From contig NZ_JAUTAG010000001.1 of assembly GCF_030818255.1 (NCBI RefSeq), positions 1,364,001 through 1,428,000 on the forward strand: 64,000 nucleotides of DNA, given 5' to 3'. The notes under the pieces were generated by a model, which did no database searches, had not been told where the DNA came from, and saw nothing but the letters and a program-made list of their open reading frames with translations. This document shows positions 53,473-63,996 of the stretch, one piece after another. The position numbers and the translations under genes were made by a program. The DNA is from Microbacterium sp. SORGH_AS_0969 (lineage in GTDB: Bacteria > Actinomycetota > Actinomycetes > Actinomycetales > Microbacteriaceae). Each line of letters opens with the position of its first letter. Position 1 is the first letter of the stretch.

Positions 53473-55220
53473 GCGTCCTTCGCCCTCTCGGCCTGCTCGT
53501 GCCCTATCTGCGCCGACGGCGCGGACTGTTCCTCGGCGTCCTCGCGGTCGTGACCGTCGGAATGCTCGCGACCATCGCTGTGTCGGTGCTCTCGGTGACC
53601 GCGGCGTCGGCGCTCGCGACCGCGGCAGGGGCTCCCCCGCTGGTGCTGGCCGTCATCGTGGCGGTCGTCGCTGCCGGTCTGGCGGCCTGGGGCGAGCAGT
53701 GGTTCGCGCATGTGCTCGCGTACCGGGTGATCGACGCGCTCCGCGTCGACGTGCACCGCGCCATCGCCCGTCTGGCCCCGGTGGGCCTGGCCCGTCGGCG
53801 GTCGGGCGACACGGTCGCCGCGGCGATGGGTGATGTGGAGTCGCTGGAGTGGTTCGCTGCGCACACCGTCGCGCAGGTCGCGGCCGGTGTGCTGGCGTGT
53901 CTCGTGATCGACGTCACCGCGGTCGCGCTCCTCGGTCCCGTGTGGCTGTTGCTCGTACCCGCGCAGGTGCTTCTCGTGGCGGTGCCGGTGCTCTTCGCGC
54001 GCCGCGCTGCGGCCCAGGGGCAGATCCTGCGGGCGGCGCTCGCGCGCCTGTCCGCGCGCGTCCTCGCGGCGCGCTCCAGTGCCCGCGATGTGGTCCTGCT
54101 CGGGCGGGTGGGCGCCGAAGCCGAGGCGGTGGCCGATGAGACCGGGGCTGTGCAGCGCGCGCGGCGCGGGCTGTCATTGCGTGCGGGCCTCGAACAGGCT
54201 CTGACCGATGCGATGACGGTGGTCGTGCTGCTGACGACGCTTCTGCTCACCTCGGCGGCGATCGCCGGGGGGATGGATGCCGCGATCGCCCCGTCGCTGG
54301 TGGTCTTCGCCGCCGCCGCGCTGTCTCCCGCCGCGATCGCCGCCGGTGCGCTCGGGCGCATCGGCGAGACCGCCGAGGCCGCTCGCCGCGTCGACGCCGT
54401 CCTGCGGGCCCCGGGCGTGCGCCCCGTCGACCCCGAGGGTTTCCGCGCGTTCTCGACGCCCGACCCGGGCGCGGTCGTGGCCCGGGACCTCCGCGCCACC
54501 TACCCCGAGGGGGAGGGGACCGCCCTGGACGGCGCCGATCTCTCCCTCGCGCCGGGTGAGCACGTGGCGGTGGTCGGCGAGAGCGGGGCCGGCAAGACGA
54601 CCCTCGCTCTCGTGCTGGCCCGGCTCCTCGCCGCCGAGGGTGAGCTGTCGGTGGACGGCGTCGACTGCGCGGCGGAGTCGGGGGCCGAGACGCGCCGACG
54701 GGTCGTCCTCGTGCCGCAGCAGCCGCACGTCTTCCGCGCCACCGTTCGAGAGAACCTGCTCGCACCGGATGCCGATGACCGGGCGCTCTGGACCGCACTC
54801 GAACACGCGCGCCTCGCCGACCACGTGCGTGCCCTCCCCGAGGGTCTCGACACCCTGCTCGCCGAGCGTGGCGCGACGTGGTCGGGCGGGGAGCGCCAGC
54901 GCCTGGGGCTCGCGAGAGCCCTGCTGCGCGACCCGTCCGTCCTGGTGCTGGACGAACCCACCGCGAGCCTCGACACCCTCACGGAGGCGGACTTCGTCGC
55001 CGCCCTCACCGCCACGCGCGCGGGGCGGACGACGGTGGCCATCACGCACCGCCCCACGCTCATGCGCGCGATGGATCGCGTCCTCTTCGTCGAGCGCGGA
55101 CGCGTCGTCGACACGGCCCCGCACGACGAGCTGACCGCACGGTCGCCCCGGTATCGCGCGGTCGTCGAGGGCGCCCTCACCGGAGCCCTGTCCGAAACCC
55201 CCGACCTCGAGAGGAGGTGA
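53469..55220 (+). CDS. ABC half-transporter, CydC/YbtQ-like
   Basis: A 583-residue partner of the previous protein. Six helices, then an ATPase with Walker A GESGAGKTT, the signature WSGGERQRLGLARALL, Walker B VLVLDEPTASLD and ITHRPTLMRAMDRV. In the first half-transporter the signature has LSGGQ; here it is WSGGE. The two ATP sites may therefore differ, as in heterodimeric exporters. Its stop (TGA 55218-55220) lies in the ribosome-site region of the peptide gene, so both are on one transcript. Confidence 0.9.
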   Translation: MSVLRPLGLLVPYLRRRRGLFLGVLAVVTVGMLATIAVSVLSVTAASALATAAGAPPLVLAVIVAVVAAGLAAWGEQWFAHVLAYRVIDALRVDVHRAIARLAPVGLARRRSGDTVAAAMGDVESLEWFAAHTVAQVAAGVLACLVIDVTAVALLGPVWLLLVPAQVLLVAVPVLFARRAAAQGQILRAALARLSARVLAARSSARDVVLLGRVGAEAEAVADETGAVQRARRGLSLRAGLEQALTDAMTVVVLLTTLLLTSAAIAGGMDAAIAPSLVVFAAAALSPAAIAAGALGRIGETAEAARRVDAVLRAPGVRPVDPEGFRAFSTPDPGAVVARDLRATYPEGEGTALDGADLSLAPGEHVAVVGESGAGKTTLALVLARLLAAEGELSVDGVDCAAESGAETRRRVVLVPQQPHVFRATVRENLLAPDADDRALWTALEHARLADHVRALPEGLDTLLAERGATWSGGERQRLGLARALLRDPSVLVLDEPTASLDTLTEADFVAALTATRAGRTTVAITHRPTLMRAMDRVLFVERGRVVDTAPHDELTARSPRYRAVVEGALTGALSETPDLERR

Positions 55221-55225
55221 TGTCC

Positions 55226-55336
55226 ATGTCGCAGATCACGATCGTCGCCGTCGAGGAGCAGCGCGCCGCCGAAACGGTGCTCGCTCCGAACTCCAACCAC
55301 CACGGTCACGTGGCGACCGCGTTCGCCTGGTCCTGA
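55226..55336 (+). CDS. putative RiPP precursor peptide (36 residues, His-rich end)
   Basis: A 36-residue peptide starting MSQITIVAVEEQRAAETVLA and ending PNSNHHGHVATAFAWS. An AGGAGG site ends 8 bases before this ATG; the ATG at 55220 is too close to it. A hydrophobic/acidic leader-like half is followed by a core-like half with NHHGH (residues 24-28), two Ser and one Thr but no Cys. Position between exporter genes and the cyclodehydratase gene, and a stable hairpin straight after it, are what one expects for a precursor. YcaO action on Ser or Thr would give oxazoline-type rings. Cleavage site and product are unknown. Confidence 0.72.
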   Translation: MSQITIVAVEEQRAAETVLAPNSNHHGHVATAFAWS

Positions 55337-55344
55337 CCTCTCCG

Positions 55345-55376
55345 CGCGCGGGCTCGGCTTCGGCCGGGCCCGCGCG
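55345..55376 (+). terminator. UUCG-capped hairpin after the precursor gene
   Basis: CGCGCGGGCTCGGC (55345-55358), TTCG and GCCGGGCCCGCGCG (55363-55376) form a 14-bp stem with one T-G pair. It starts eight bases after the precursor stop. It could partly terminate or stabilise the transcript, so that the peptide is made in excess over the modifying enzymes. Confidence 0.8.
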
Positions 55377-55412
55377 TGCCCGCTTCCACCCGCTCTCGTG
55401 AGGAGACCCCCG

Positions 55413-57623
55413 ATGACGCCCACCCCGCTCGTGCTCGACGCCCGCCCCGCGCGCACCGGTGTCGAGATCCGTCCGCTCGACGAGCGCCGCAGCCTCGTCA
55501 CCGTCGGTGAGCAGCACCACATCGTCGACGTTCCCGCCGCCGTCGTCCAGGTCCTCCTCTGGGCGTGGCACGAGAGGCGCGACGATCTGATCGGCGTCGA
55601 GTTCGCCGAGGCAGCCGCTGCCCTGCGGCCGCTGCTCGCCGCCGCCGCGGTCTCTTCGCCGACCATGATCACCCCGGCCCCGCGACCCGACGCGGGTCCC
55701 GCGGTCCGCGCCGTGCTGGCCGGCGACGACGATGTGGTCTCCGCGGCCCGCGCGCGGTTGCGAGCCGATGACGACGTGCTCCCCGCCCCCGTCGGTCCGC
55801 CGCGCACCGTCGCGACGACGGCCTTCTCGGCCGACCGCCTCCTCGTCGTCGCCCTGCGCGGCGGCCGCGAGCGCGAGTTCATCGACCTGGACCGCATCTG
55901 CCACGACCTCCGCGTGCCGTGGCTGGCCGTCGAGCTCGCCCGCGGTCGGCTGTGGGTCGGCCCGCTCGTCACGCCGGGGGTCGGGGCGTCGTACGAAGAC
56001 GCGGCAGCCCGCCGTCTGGCATCCGCCCGCAACGCCACCGTCCACCGGGCGCTGCGGGGTCCGGCCGTCGGCGGAGACCAGGGGCCGGATGCCGCTGACT
56101 TGCCCGCTCTGCTCGACGCGATGTGGGAGCTGGTCGCGGTCGCCGCTGAGACCGTCGCCCGTGAGGACCTCGCGCAGGCACCGGGTGATCTCCTGCACGA
56201 GCTCTGGCTCGGGGAGGGGGAGGTGCGTCACACCGCCCATCCGGTGCTGCCGCTCCCGCACCGGCGCACGCGGCATCGCTCGCACTCCGCGCTCGACCTC
56301 GTCGACGAGCGCTCGGGGGTCATCACGCGCGTGCGCGATGTCCGGCATCACGCGCGGGTTCCCGCGGGTCTCGTCACTCGCCAGGCCGACGTCGCCGACA
56401 TCCGCGCGGTGACGTCGTGGGCCAACAACGTGCTGTGTCAGGGGTCGGCGTTCGACGACGAGGGATCCGCTCACGCGGCCGCGATCGGGGAGTCGGTGGA
56501 ACGGTACTGCGGCAACATCCTCGACACCCTGCCCGTGCGGCACGGCTCCTTCGCGCAGCTGCGTCGGGCGGGCGTGCCCGCGCTCGATCCCCGCCGGCTC
56601 GTCCTCTACAGTGACGCGCAGTACGCCGCGCCCGGATTCCCCTTCGTCCCTCTGGATGCCGACCTCCCCGTGCACTGGGTGCCGGGTCGCTCGGCGGTGA
56701 CCGGTCGCGAGATCTGGGTGCCGGCATCCCTCGTCTACGTCAACTGGTATTCGGCCGACGTGGCCGCCGCGCCGCCGACGAACTTTTGCGCCTTCGCGGG
56801 CATCGCCGCAGGCCCCAGCGAGGAGTTCGCCGTGACCAGCGCGATCGAAGAGGTCGTCGAGCGTCACGCGACGATGGTGTGGTGGCTGAACGCGCAGCCC
56901 CTTCCCCGTGTCGAGGGCGTGACCGCGCCGCCGGTCGCCGAGGGCTCGCGCGTCTCGTTCGTCCATCTCGACAACGAGTTCGCCGTTCCCGTCGCCGCCG
57001 CGATCCTGCACGACGACGACGATCAGCTGGTCAATGTCGGCTTCTCGGCGCGCCCTGACTTCGCCTCCGCAGCCTCGAAGGCCCTGACCGAGGCGTACAC
57101 GCTGCAGGAGGGCTCGCGCGACCTGTTGCACGCCGACGGCCTGCACTGGCGCGTCATGACGGAGGGCGAGCTCAACGGTCGGGCGTTCAAGCCCTGGCGG
57201 GCCGACCGCCGCTACCTCGACGACTTCCGCGCCGACATGCACGACTGCGACGACCTCATGGTGCAGCAGCAGGTGTACCTCGACCCCCGCGCCGGCCGAC
57301 GCATGCGCCCTCTCCTGCTCCCGGGGACGACCCGTTCGCCCGACAGCGTGCCCCGGATGCCGGAGCGCTCCCGCGTCGCGATGATCGCCGCCCTCGAACG
57401 CGCCGACGTCGAGCCCATCTTGGTCGACATCACGACCCCCGACATCCGCAGCGCCGGGCTCACGGTCGTGCGCGTCGTCGCGCCGGGGACGATCGGTAAC
57501 GCGCCCGCGGCGTTCCCGTTCCTCGGCCACGGACGCGTCCAGCGCATCGCGGTCGAGCTGGGCTGGCGTGAGACTCCTCTCGCCGAGCACGAGATCAACC
57601 TGTTCCCGCTGCCGCATGCCTGA
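55413..57623 (+). CDS. RiPP cyclodehydratase, RRE plus E1-like plus YcaO fusion
   Basis: A 736-residue fused C-D-type azoline-forming enzyme. Residues 1-80 look like a RiPP recognition element (GVEIRPLDERRSLVTVGEQH, then hydrophobic helices). Residues 130-280 resemble the E1/ThiF-like leader-binding partner without a clear metal site. Residues 295-736 form the YcaO domain with ATP/Mg-binding motifs ESVER (E360, E363), AIEEVVER (near 478-484) and KALTEAY (E560). It ends LFPLPHA, a partial version of the Pro-rich C-terminus of cyclodehydratases. An AGGAG site precedes the ATG. No flavin dehydrogenase gene is seen, so rings may stay as azolines. Confidence 0.85.
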   Translation: MTPTPLVLDARPARTGVEIRPLDERRSLVTVGEQHHIVDVPAAVVQVLLWAWHERRDDLIGVEFAEAAAALRPLLAAAAVSSPTMITPAPRPDAGPAVRAVLAGDDDVVSAARARLRADDDVLPAPVGPPRTVATTAFSADRLLVVALRGGREREFIDLDRICHDLRVPWLAVELARGRLWVGPLVTPGVGASYEDAAARRLASARNATVHRALRGPAVGGDQGPDAADLPALLDAMWELVAVAAETVAREDLAQAPGDLLHELWLGEGEVRHTAHPVLPLPHRRTRHRSHSALDLVDERSGVITRVRDVRHHARVPAGLVTRQADVADIRAVTSWANNVLCQGSAFDDEGSAHAAAIGESVERYCGNILDTLPVRHGSFAQLRRAGVPALDPRRLVLYSDAQYAAPGFPFVPLDADLPVHWVPGRSAVTGREIWVPASLVYVNWYSADVAAAPPTNFCAFAGIAAGPSEEFAVTSAIEEVVERHATMVWWLNAQPLPRVEGVTAPPVAEGSRVSFVHLDNEFAVPVAAAILHDDDDQLVNVGFSARPDFASAASKALTEAYTLQEGSRDLLHADGLHWRVMTEGELNGRAFKPWRADRRYLDDFRADMHDCDDLMVQQQVYLDPRAGRRMRPLLLPGTTRSPDSVPRMPERSRVAMIAALERADVEPILVDITTPDIRSAGLTVVRVVAPGTIGNAPAAFPFLGHGRVQRIAVELGWRETPLAEHEINLFPLPHA

Positions 57624-58812
57624 TCCGGCGCTGACCGCCCGCCCGGTGCGAGTCCGGCATTCCGCCCCGTTCCCCTCGACTTTCCCACACCTCCAGGTCG
57701 CGATGCCCGGGGCGCCCGGTGTCGATGCGCACGCGGTCGTCGTCGACCTCGCCCCTGAAGTCGATCCCGACGCCATCGACGCCGCCGTCCGCCGCCACTG
57801 GTGGTCGGCCGATCATGGGCAGCTCGAGGTCCGTCGCGCGTCGGCCCGCGGCCTCGCCGCCGAGGGGGCGCCCGTGCTCCGCGCATCGGATCTCGGCTGG
57901 GTCGATCCGATCGAGCGCGCGATGCCCGGCTTCCCGCTCGCGCCCGACGACGACCTCGTCGAACGCCGGTGGGTGCGCGCTCGCCGCGGGAGCGTGGAGG
58001 GATGGATGCCGTACACCGCCGCCGTGGCTCGTCCCGGTGATGCGCGGCCCGACGAGCCTCTCGTGCACCCACCGCTGCTGGGCGGGTTCGGTGCGGGTGT
58101 CGACAACGACGACGCACGCGCGCAGGCGTCGAGGTCTGTCGTCGTCGACGACGCGCTGTGGTGCTGGTGGACGGGCCTCGCTCCCGCGGCATCCCTCGCT
58201 CTCTCTTCTCAGGTGCGGGACTCGTGGGCCGACGCGGACCTGGAACTGACCCTTCGCCGTCTCGATCGCGGAGTGCTCGGCCCGGTCGCTCTGGCCGCCG
58301 TCGACGACGGGCGCATCCTGACCGTCGGCGGCGGATACGGACTCGATGCGCCCGGTCAGCGTGCCGCGATCGCCCGAGCGCTGTGGCAGCTCGTGCTGGC
58401 CCGGTCGCTCGACGATCCGGGCTCCGACCTGCACGCGCTCGGTGTGCCGGGGGTCGTCCCGCCCCGCGCGGACCGTCGGTACGCTCCCACCGATCCGCGC
58501 GCACGCCGACGCCTTCTCGACCCTCTCGCGCACGTGCAGCTCACCCTCGACCCGCGCGTGCGGGCCCGCCTCCGCGAACGGCTCGATGACCTCCGTCCCG
58601 GTCCCCCCGCCGTGAGCGTCGCGGGAGAAACGTGGACGGTCGACCTCGCACCCGACGGACGTGTCGTCCGAGCGCTGTGCCCCGACGCGATCCCTCTGCC
58701 GTTGGGCGCGTTCCGGCTCGATCCCGCTCTCATCGCGGCGGCCGCGCGACGCCCGGGGGCGAACCCCGTGACGCCGGCAGCCGCCGCGCAGACACCCTTC
58801 CCGGGGTGGTGA
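57616..58812 (+). CDS. partner protein of the cyclodehydratase, possible degenerate YcaO-like
   Basis: A 398-residue protein that overlaps the cyclodehydratase end by eight bases (ATGCCTGA). HPPLLGGFGAGVDNDDARAQ leading to SRSVVVDDALWCWW recalls the N-terminal YcaO pattern, but the ATP-binding glutamates are replaced. The end RRPGANPVTPAAAAQTPFPG is Pro-rich. It does not look like a nitroreductase-type flavin dehydrogenase. It may be a regulatory or substrate-binding subunit. Family assignment is weak; the genomic link is strong. Confidence 0.65.
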   Translation: MPDPALTARPVRVRHSAPFPSTFPHLQVAMPGAPGVDAHAVVVDLAPEVDPDAIDAAVRRHWWSADHGQLEVRRASARGLAAEGAPVLRASDLGWVDPIERAMPGFPLAPDDDLVERRWVRARRGSVEGWMPYTAAVARPGDARPDEPLVHPPLLGGFGAGVDNDDARAQASRSVVVDDALWCWWTGLAPAASLALSSQVRDSWADADLELTLRRLDRGVLGPVALAAVDDGRILTVGGGYGLDAPGQRAAIARALWQLVLARSLDDPGSDLHALGVPGVVPPRADRRYAPTDPRARRRLLDPLAHVQLTLDPRVRARLRERLDDLRPGPPAVSVAGETWTVDLAPDGRVVRALCPDAIPLPLGAFRLDPALIAAAARRPGANPVTPAAAAQTPFPGW

Positions 58813-58820
58813 GCGGGTGC

Positions 58821-61243
<2,423 letters not shown>

Positions 61244-61247
<4 letters not shown>

Positions 61248-62086
61248 GGGGTGGGCCTTTCGTGGGGGCGGTCCCGCAGTTTCATCGACTGCAGGATCAC
61301 GGCGGACATCTCCTCGACGCTCCGGGTCGCGGAGCTGAGGAACGGAATGCGGTTGCGGCGGTAGAGGTCTTCGGCCCGGCGGATCTCGAGGGTGCACTGG
61401 GCGAGGCTGGCGTACGTCGAGTTCGGGCGGCGCTCGTGTCGCACCTGGCTGAGGCGCAGCGCGGTGGTGGTGAGCCCGAAGCAGCGATCCGCGTGCGGGG
61501 CGACGATGCGCGGCAGGCCGTCGGTGGGGAAGTCGTCGTCGGTGAGCGGATAGTTCGCCACGAGGAGCCCGTAGTGCAGGGCGAGGTACATCGTGGTCGG
61601 CGTCTTCCCGCAGCGGGAGGGCGCGACGATGATGACGTCGGCGGTGTCGAGCGCGCGGCCGCTCTGGCCGTCGTCGTGCTCGATCGCGAACTCGACCGCG
61701 CGCATGCGCGCGAAGTACCGCTCGAGGTCGCCGAGCCCGTGATACTGCCCCGAGCGCTGCTCGGCGGGGGTGTCGAGCGCGGCTTCGAGCTCGGTCAGGT
61801 GCCCCGCGAGGAGATCGATGACCACCGCCGCGGAGCCGGCGATCAGAGCCCGGATGCCGGCATCCTTCACCGTGGCGAAGACGATCGGCGCGGCCTCCGG
61901 CGTCGTCGCGCTCTGCAATGCCGCGGCGACGGTCGACACGGGCGTCACCGTCCCCACGAAGGGGATGGTGTGGCGATCGAAGTGGGCGGCGGGGAAGTTG
62001 GCGAGGAGCGCGTTGCCGAGGGTCTCGGCGGTGATCCCCGTGCTGTCGGACACGAAGAACACCGCGCGCGTGGCGGCGCTCAGCAC
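61244..62086 (-). CDS. ppsR: phosphoenolpyruvate synthase regulatory protein (kinase/pyrophosphorylase)
   Basis: A 280-residue DUF299-type bifunctional enzyme that phosphorylates and dephosphorylates the PpsA threonine. [20 protein letters not shown] is the signature N-terminus. The P-loop-like [20 protein letters not shown] and the segment [12 protein letters not shown] are typical. The start is GTG at 62086. It is first in a two-gene operon with ppsA, which fits the regulatory pair. Confidence 0.93.
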
Positions 62087-62202
62087 GGTGTCCGCGGCGT
62101 CGTGGGGTGGGCCATGCGACGACGCTAGGGAAGTTCACTCAGAATTCCTGCGCCGAACGAAAGTAAGAAACTGGATTCTTATCCGATGCGTAATCCGCGC
62201 TC

Positions 62203-62601
62203 TCAGGGCACTGCTTCGTAGGACTGCACGCTGGCAAGACCGATCAACGGCATGATGCGAGCCGAGACCCACCCCACCTGGAAGTCGTAGACGCCCGGTC
62301 GGAACTCGGCGGCGACGCGCGCGGAGTTGTCGAAGGTGACGCCCCTCTGGAGCACGACGTCACCGCACTCCGTGGTGTGGAGGAGCACGCTGGGAAGGCT
62401 GCTCGACCCTTTGAACCCGCCGGAGGACTCTCGGGGCTCCGCGGAGGTGACGGTGCACCGCCACGTGGTCAGCACGTTGTTCTCGAGCGGCGGTCCGATG
62501 AAGAGCGTGAACACGGTGAGCGCGAACCCCAGTGCGACGACGAGCAGTGACGCGAGGAACGCGAGTTTGCTCGGAGGCTTCTTCTTTCGACCCGCCGGCA
62601 T
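62203..62601 (-). CDS. membrane-anchored protein, paralogue A
   Basis: A 132-residue protein with a basic N-terminus (GRKKKPPSK), one helix (LAFLASLLVVALGFALTVFT) and an outside domain of about 90 residues with two Cys (RCTVTSAEP, TTECGDVV). It shares the pattern GVTFDNSA, AAEFRPGVY and GWVSARIMPL with the protein at 62926-63321, so the two arose by duplication. It overlaps the preceding small gene by one base. Function unknown. Confidence 0.72.
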   Translation of the reverse strand: MPAGRKKKPPSKLAFLASLLVVALGFALTVFTLFIGPPLENNVLTTWRCTVTSAEPRESSGGFKGSSSLPSVLLHTTECGDVVLQRGVTFDNSARVAAEFRPGVYDFQVGWVSARIMPLIGLASVQSYEAVP

Positions 62602-62849
62602 CAACGCCCCTCGGTCAGGATGCCGTTGACCTCGGTCTCGATCGCGCGTGCGCGCGCGGCGGTCTCGGGGCTGCCCGCGTGCACCCCGGGCGCGAGCCGC
62701 GTCAGGACGCTTCGCAGGCGCATCAGGATCTCGGTGCCGGTCGAGCCGCCCGCGATCGCGTCGTCGATCTCGCGGGACCAGTTCTGGTGCCCGGCGGCGT
62801 CGAGCTCGTCGCGCAGTCCGCGCGCCGTCGCGAGAACGTCGTAGGCCAT
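62601..62849 (-). CDS. small helical hypothetical protein
   Basis: An 82-residue, fully helical, soluble protein: MAYDVLATARGLRDELDAAG, NWSREIDDAIAGGSTGTEIL and ARARAIETEVNGILTEGR. It does not show a WXG motif. It is coupled to paralogue A by TGATG. It may be part of a toxin-immunity or secretion cassette whose main gene is right of the window (weak inference). Confidence 0.65.
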   Translation of the reverse strand: MAYDVLATARGLRDELDAAGHQNWSREIDDAIAGGSTGTEILMRLRSVLTRLAPGVHAGSPETAARARAIETEVNGILTEGR

Positions 62850-62925
62850 GAGAGGACTTCCTGTCTGCTCGAGCGACAACGGACGAAGAGCATCTCGGCT
62901 GGTCGTCGCGCGGTCGGCATCCGGT

Positions 62926-63321
62926 TCATTCCCGCAGGAAGGTGAAACTCTTTACCGTCGGAAGGCCGTCGGGCAGAAGCGGCATGATCGTGCGGGAGAA
63001 CCATCCCGTCTCGATGTTGTACACCCCCGGCGCGAACGACGCAGCGATCTCGGCACTGTTGTCGAAGGTGACCCCCTGCTGCCAGCTCAGGGCTCCGCAG
63101 TCGTTCGTCTCGATTCGGACGATGGGGAGGGTCGGGCTTCGTCCGCCCCCGGAGGATGCCGCGCTCGCCCCCGTCACCGTGCACTCGCGGCCCTCGATCC
63201 CGATGTCGTCCCAGATGGGAATCAGGACAACTCCCAACGCCGCGAGCATCATCAGGGTGAGCGCGCCGAGCACCGCGCCGCGCTTGAGGGAGCGTCGTGA
63301 CGTCTGGCATCGCCGGCTCAT
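62926..63321 (-). CDS. membrane-anchored protein, paralogue B
   Basis: A 131-residue protein with one helix (AVLGALTLMMLAALGVVLIP) and an outside domain with two Cys (ECTVTGAS, NDCGALSW). GVTFDNSA, AASFAPGVY and GWFSRTIMPLLP match paralogue A. Each copy keeps the CTVT and the second Cys, so a disulfide is likely. ATG at 63321 follows a weak ribosome site. Confidence 0.72.
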   Translation of the reverse strand: MSRRCQTSRRSLKRGAVLGALTLMMLAALGVVLIPIWDDIGIEGRECTVTGASAASSGGGRSPTLPIVRIETNDCGALSWQQGVTFDNSAEIAASFAPGVYNIETGWFSRTIMPLLPDGLPTVKSFTFLRE

Positions 63322-63415
63322 GCGTTCGGCCACTGCTCGCGTGGCGGGGCGGCCCGGAACTTCACCATCGACATCCCTTTCCCCTTGCGCCGCGTGTCGG
63401 CTCTTCGGCGCCCGA

Positions 63416-63715
63416 TCAGACGAGACGCCTGAGAGAGTCGTAGACGGCTTCCCGTCGTTCATCGATTCTGCGATTGTTCTCGACATCGGGGACGATGCCG
63501 TCCATCAACACGAGGTCGGTGAACGAGTTCATCCCTCCGAAGACCGCCAGGCCGCGGGCGGCCGCCTCGCGAACCTCGTCCGGGCTGCCGGCGCGAAGGA
63601 GGTCACGGGCGACCCCGTCGAAGAACGTCGCGTATCGGTCTTCGTCGACGGTTCTCAGCGCCTGGGCGATCGTCACCACGTCTGCGACCGCGCTGTCGAC
63701 GAGTCCCGCGTTCAT
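63416..63715 (-). CDS. small hypothetical protein, immunity-like
   Basis: A 99-residue acidic, helical protein: VVTIAQALRTVDEDRYATFF, EVREAAARGLAVFGGMNSFT and DLVLMDGIVPDVENNRRIDE. It resembles small uncharacterised proteins found near polymorphic toxins, but I cannot name a family with confidence. It is 11 bp downstream of the next gene on the minus strand, so the two are co-transcribed. Confidence 0.6.
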   Translation of the reverse strand: MNAGLVDSAVADVVTIAQALRTVDEDRYATFFDGVARDLLRAGSPDEVREAAARGLAVFGGMNSFTDLVLMDGIVPDVENNRRIDERREAVYDSLRRLV

Positions 63716-63726
63716 CGAGGTGCTCC

Positions 63727-63996
63727 TCACCTCTCCTGCAGGGGGCGGGCGGCGTCGGGGATCGGGAGGTCGGGGCGGTACTGCCGGAAGTATTCGATGA
63801 GCTGCGGGTAGCCGAGCATGATGCCGGTGGCGTAGAACCGGGTTTTCGATCCGGTCTTTCCGAGGATGCCGCCGTAGTTGCTCGTGATGTGCGGGGCGAG
63901 GGCCGTGAGCTCGGCGAGGGGGATCTCGCGGGGTGCCGCGATCATCGGGAAGGACCAGATGGTGTCGGGGGTCACTTCGAGCCGTAGGCGGTGCAT
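63727..63996 (-). CDS. hypothetical protein, possibly continuing beyond the window
   Basis: At least 89 residues: MHRLRLEVTPDTIWSFPMIA, PREIPLAELTALAPHITSNY and IMLGYPQLIEYFRQYRPDLP. The frame stays open to the right edge, so the true start may lie outside. It is probably cytosolic. It could be the end of a larger enzyme. No motif is recognised. Confidence 0.5.
   Translation of the reverse strand: MHRLRLEVTPDTIWSFPMIAAPREIPLAELTALAPHITSNYGGILGKTGSKTRFYATGIMLGYPQLIEYFRQYRPDLPIPDAARPLQER

Noticed and set aside
55220..55222. ATG at 55220 as the precursor start
   Set aside because: It lies only two bases from the AGGAGG site; the ATG at 55226 has the correct spacing.
57616..58812. A SagB/McbC-type flavin dehydrogenase for the RiPP cluster
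   Set aside because: No nitroreductase-like FMN-binding pattern is visible, and the internal sequence is more like a degenerate YcaO domain.
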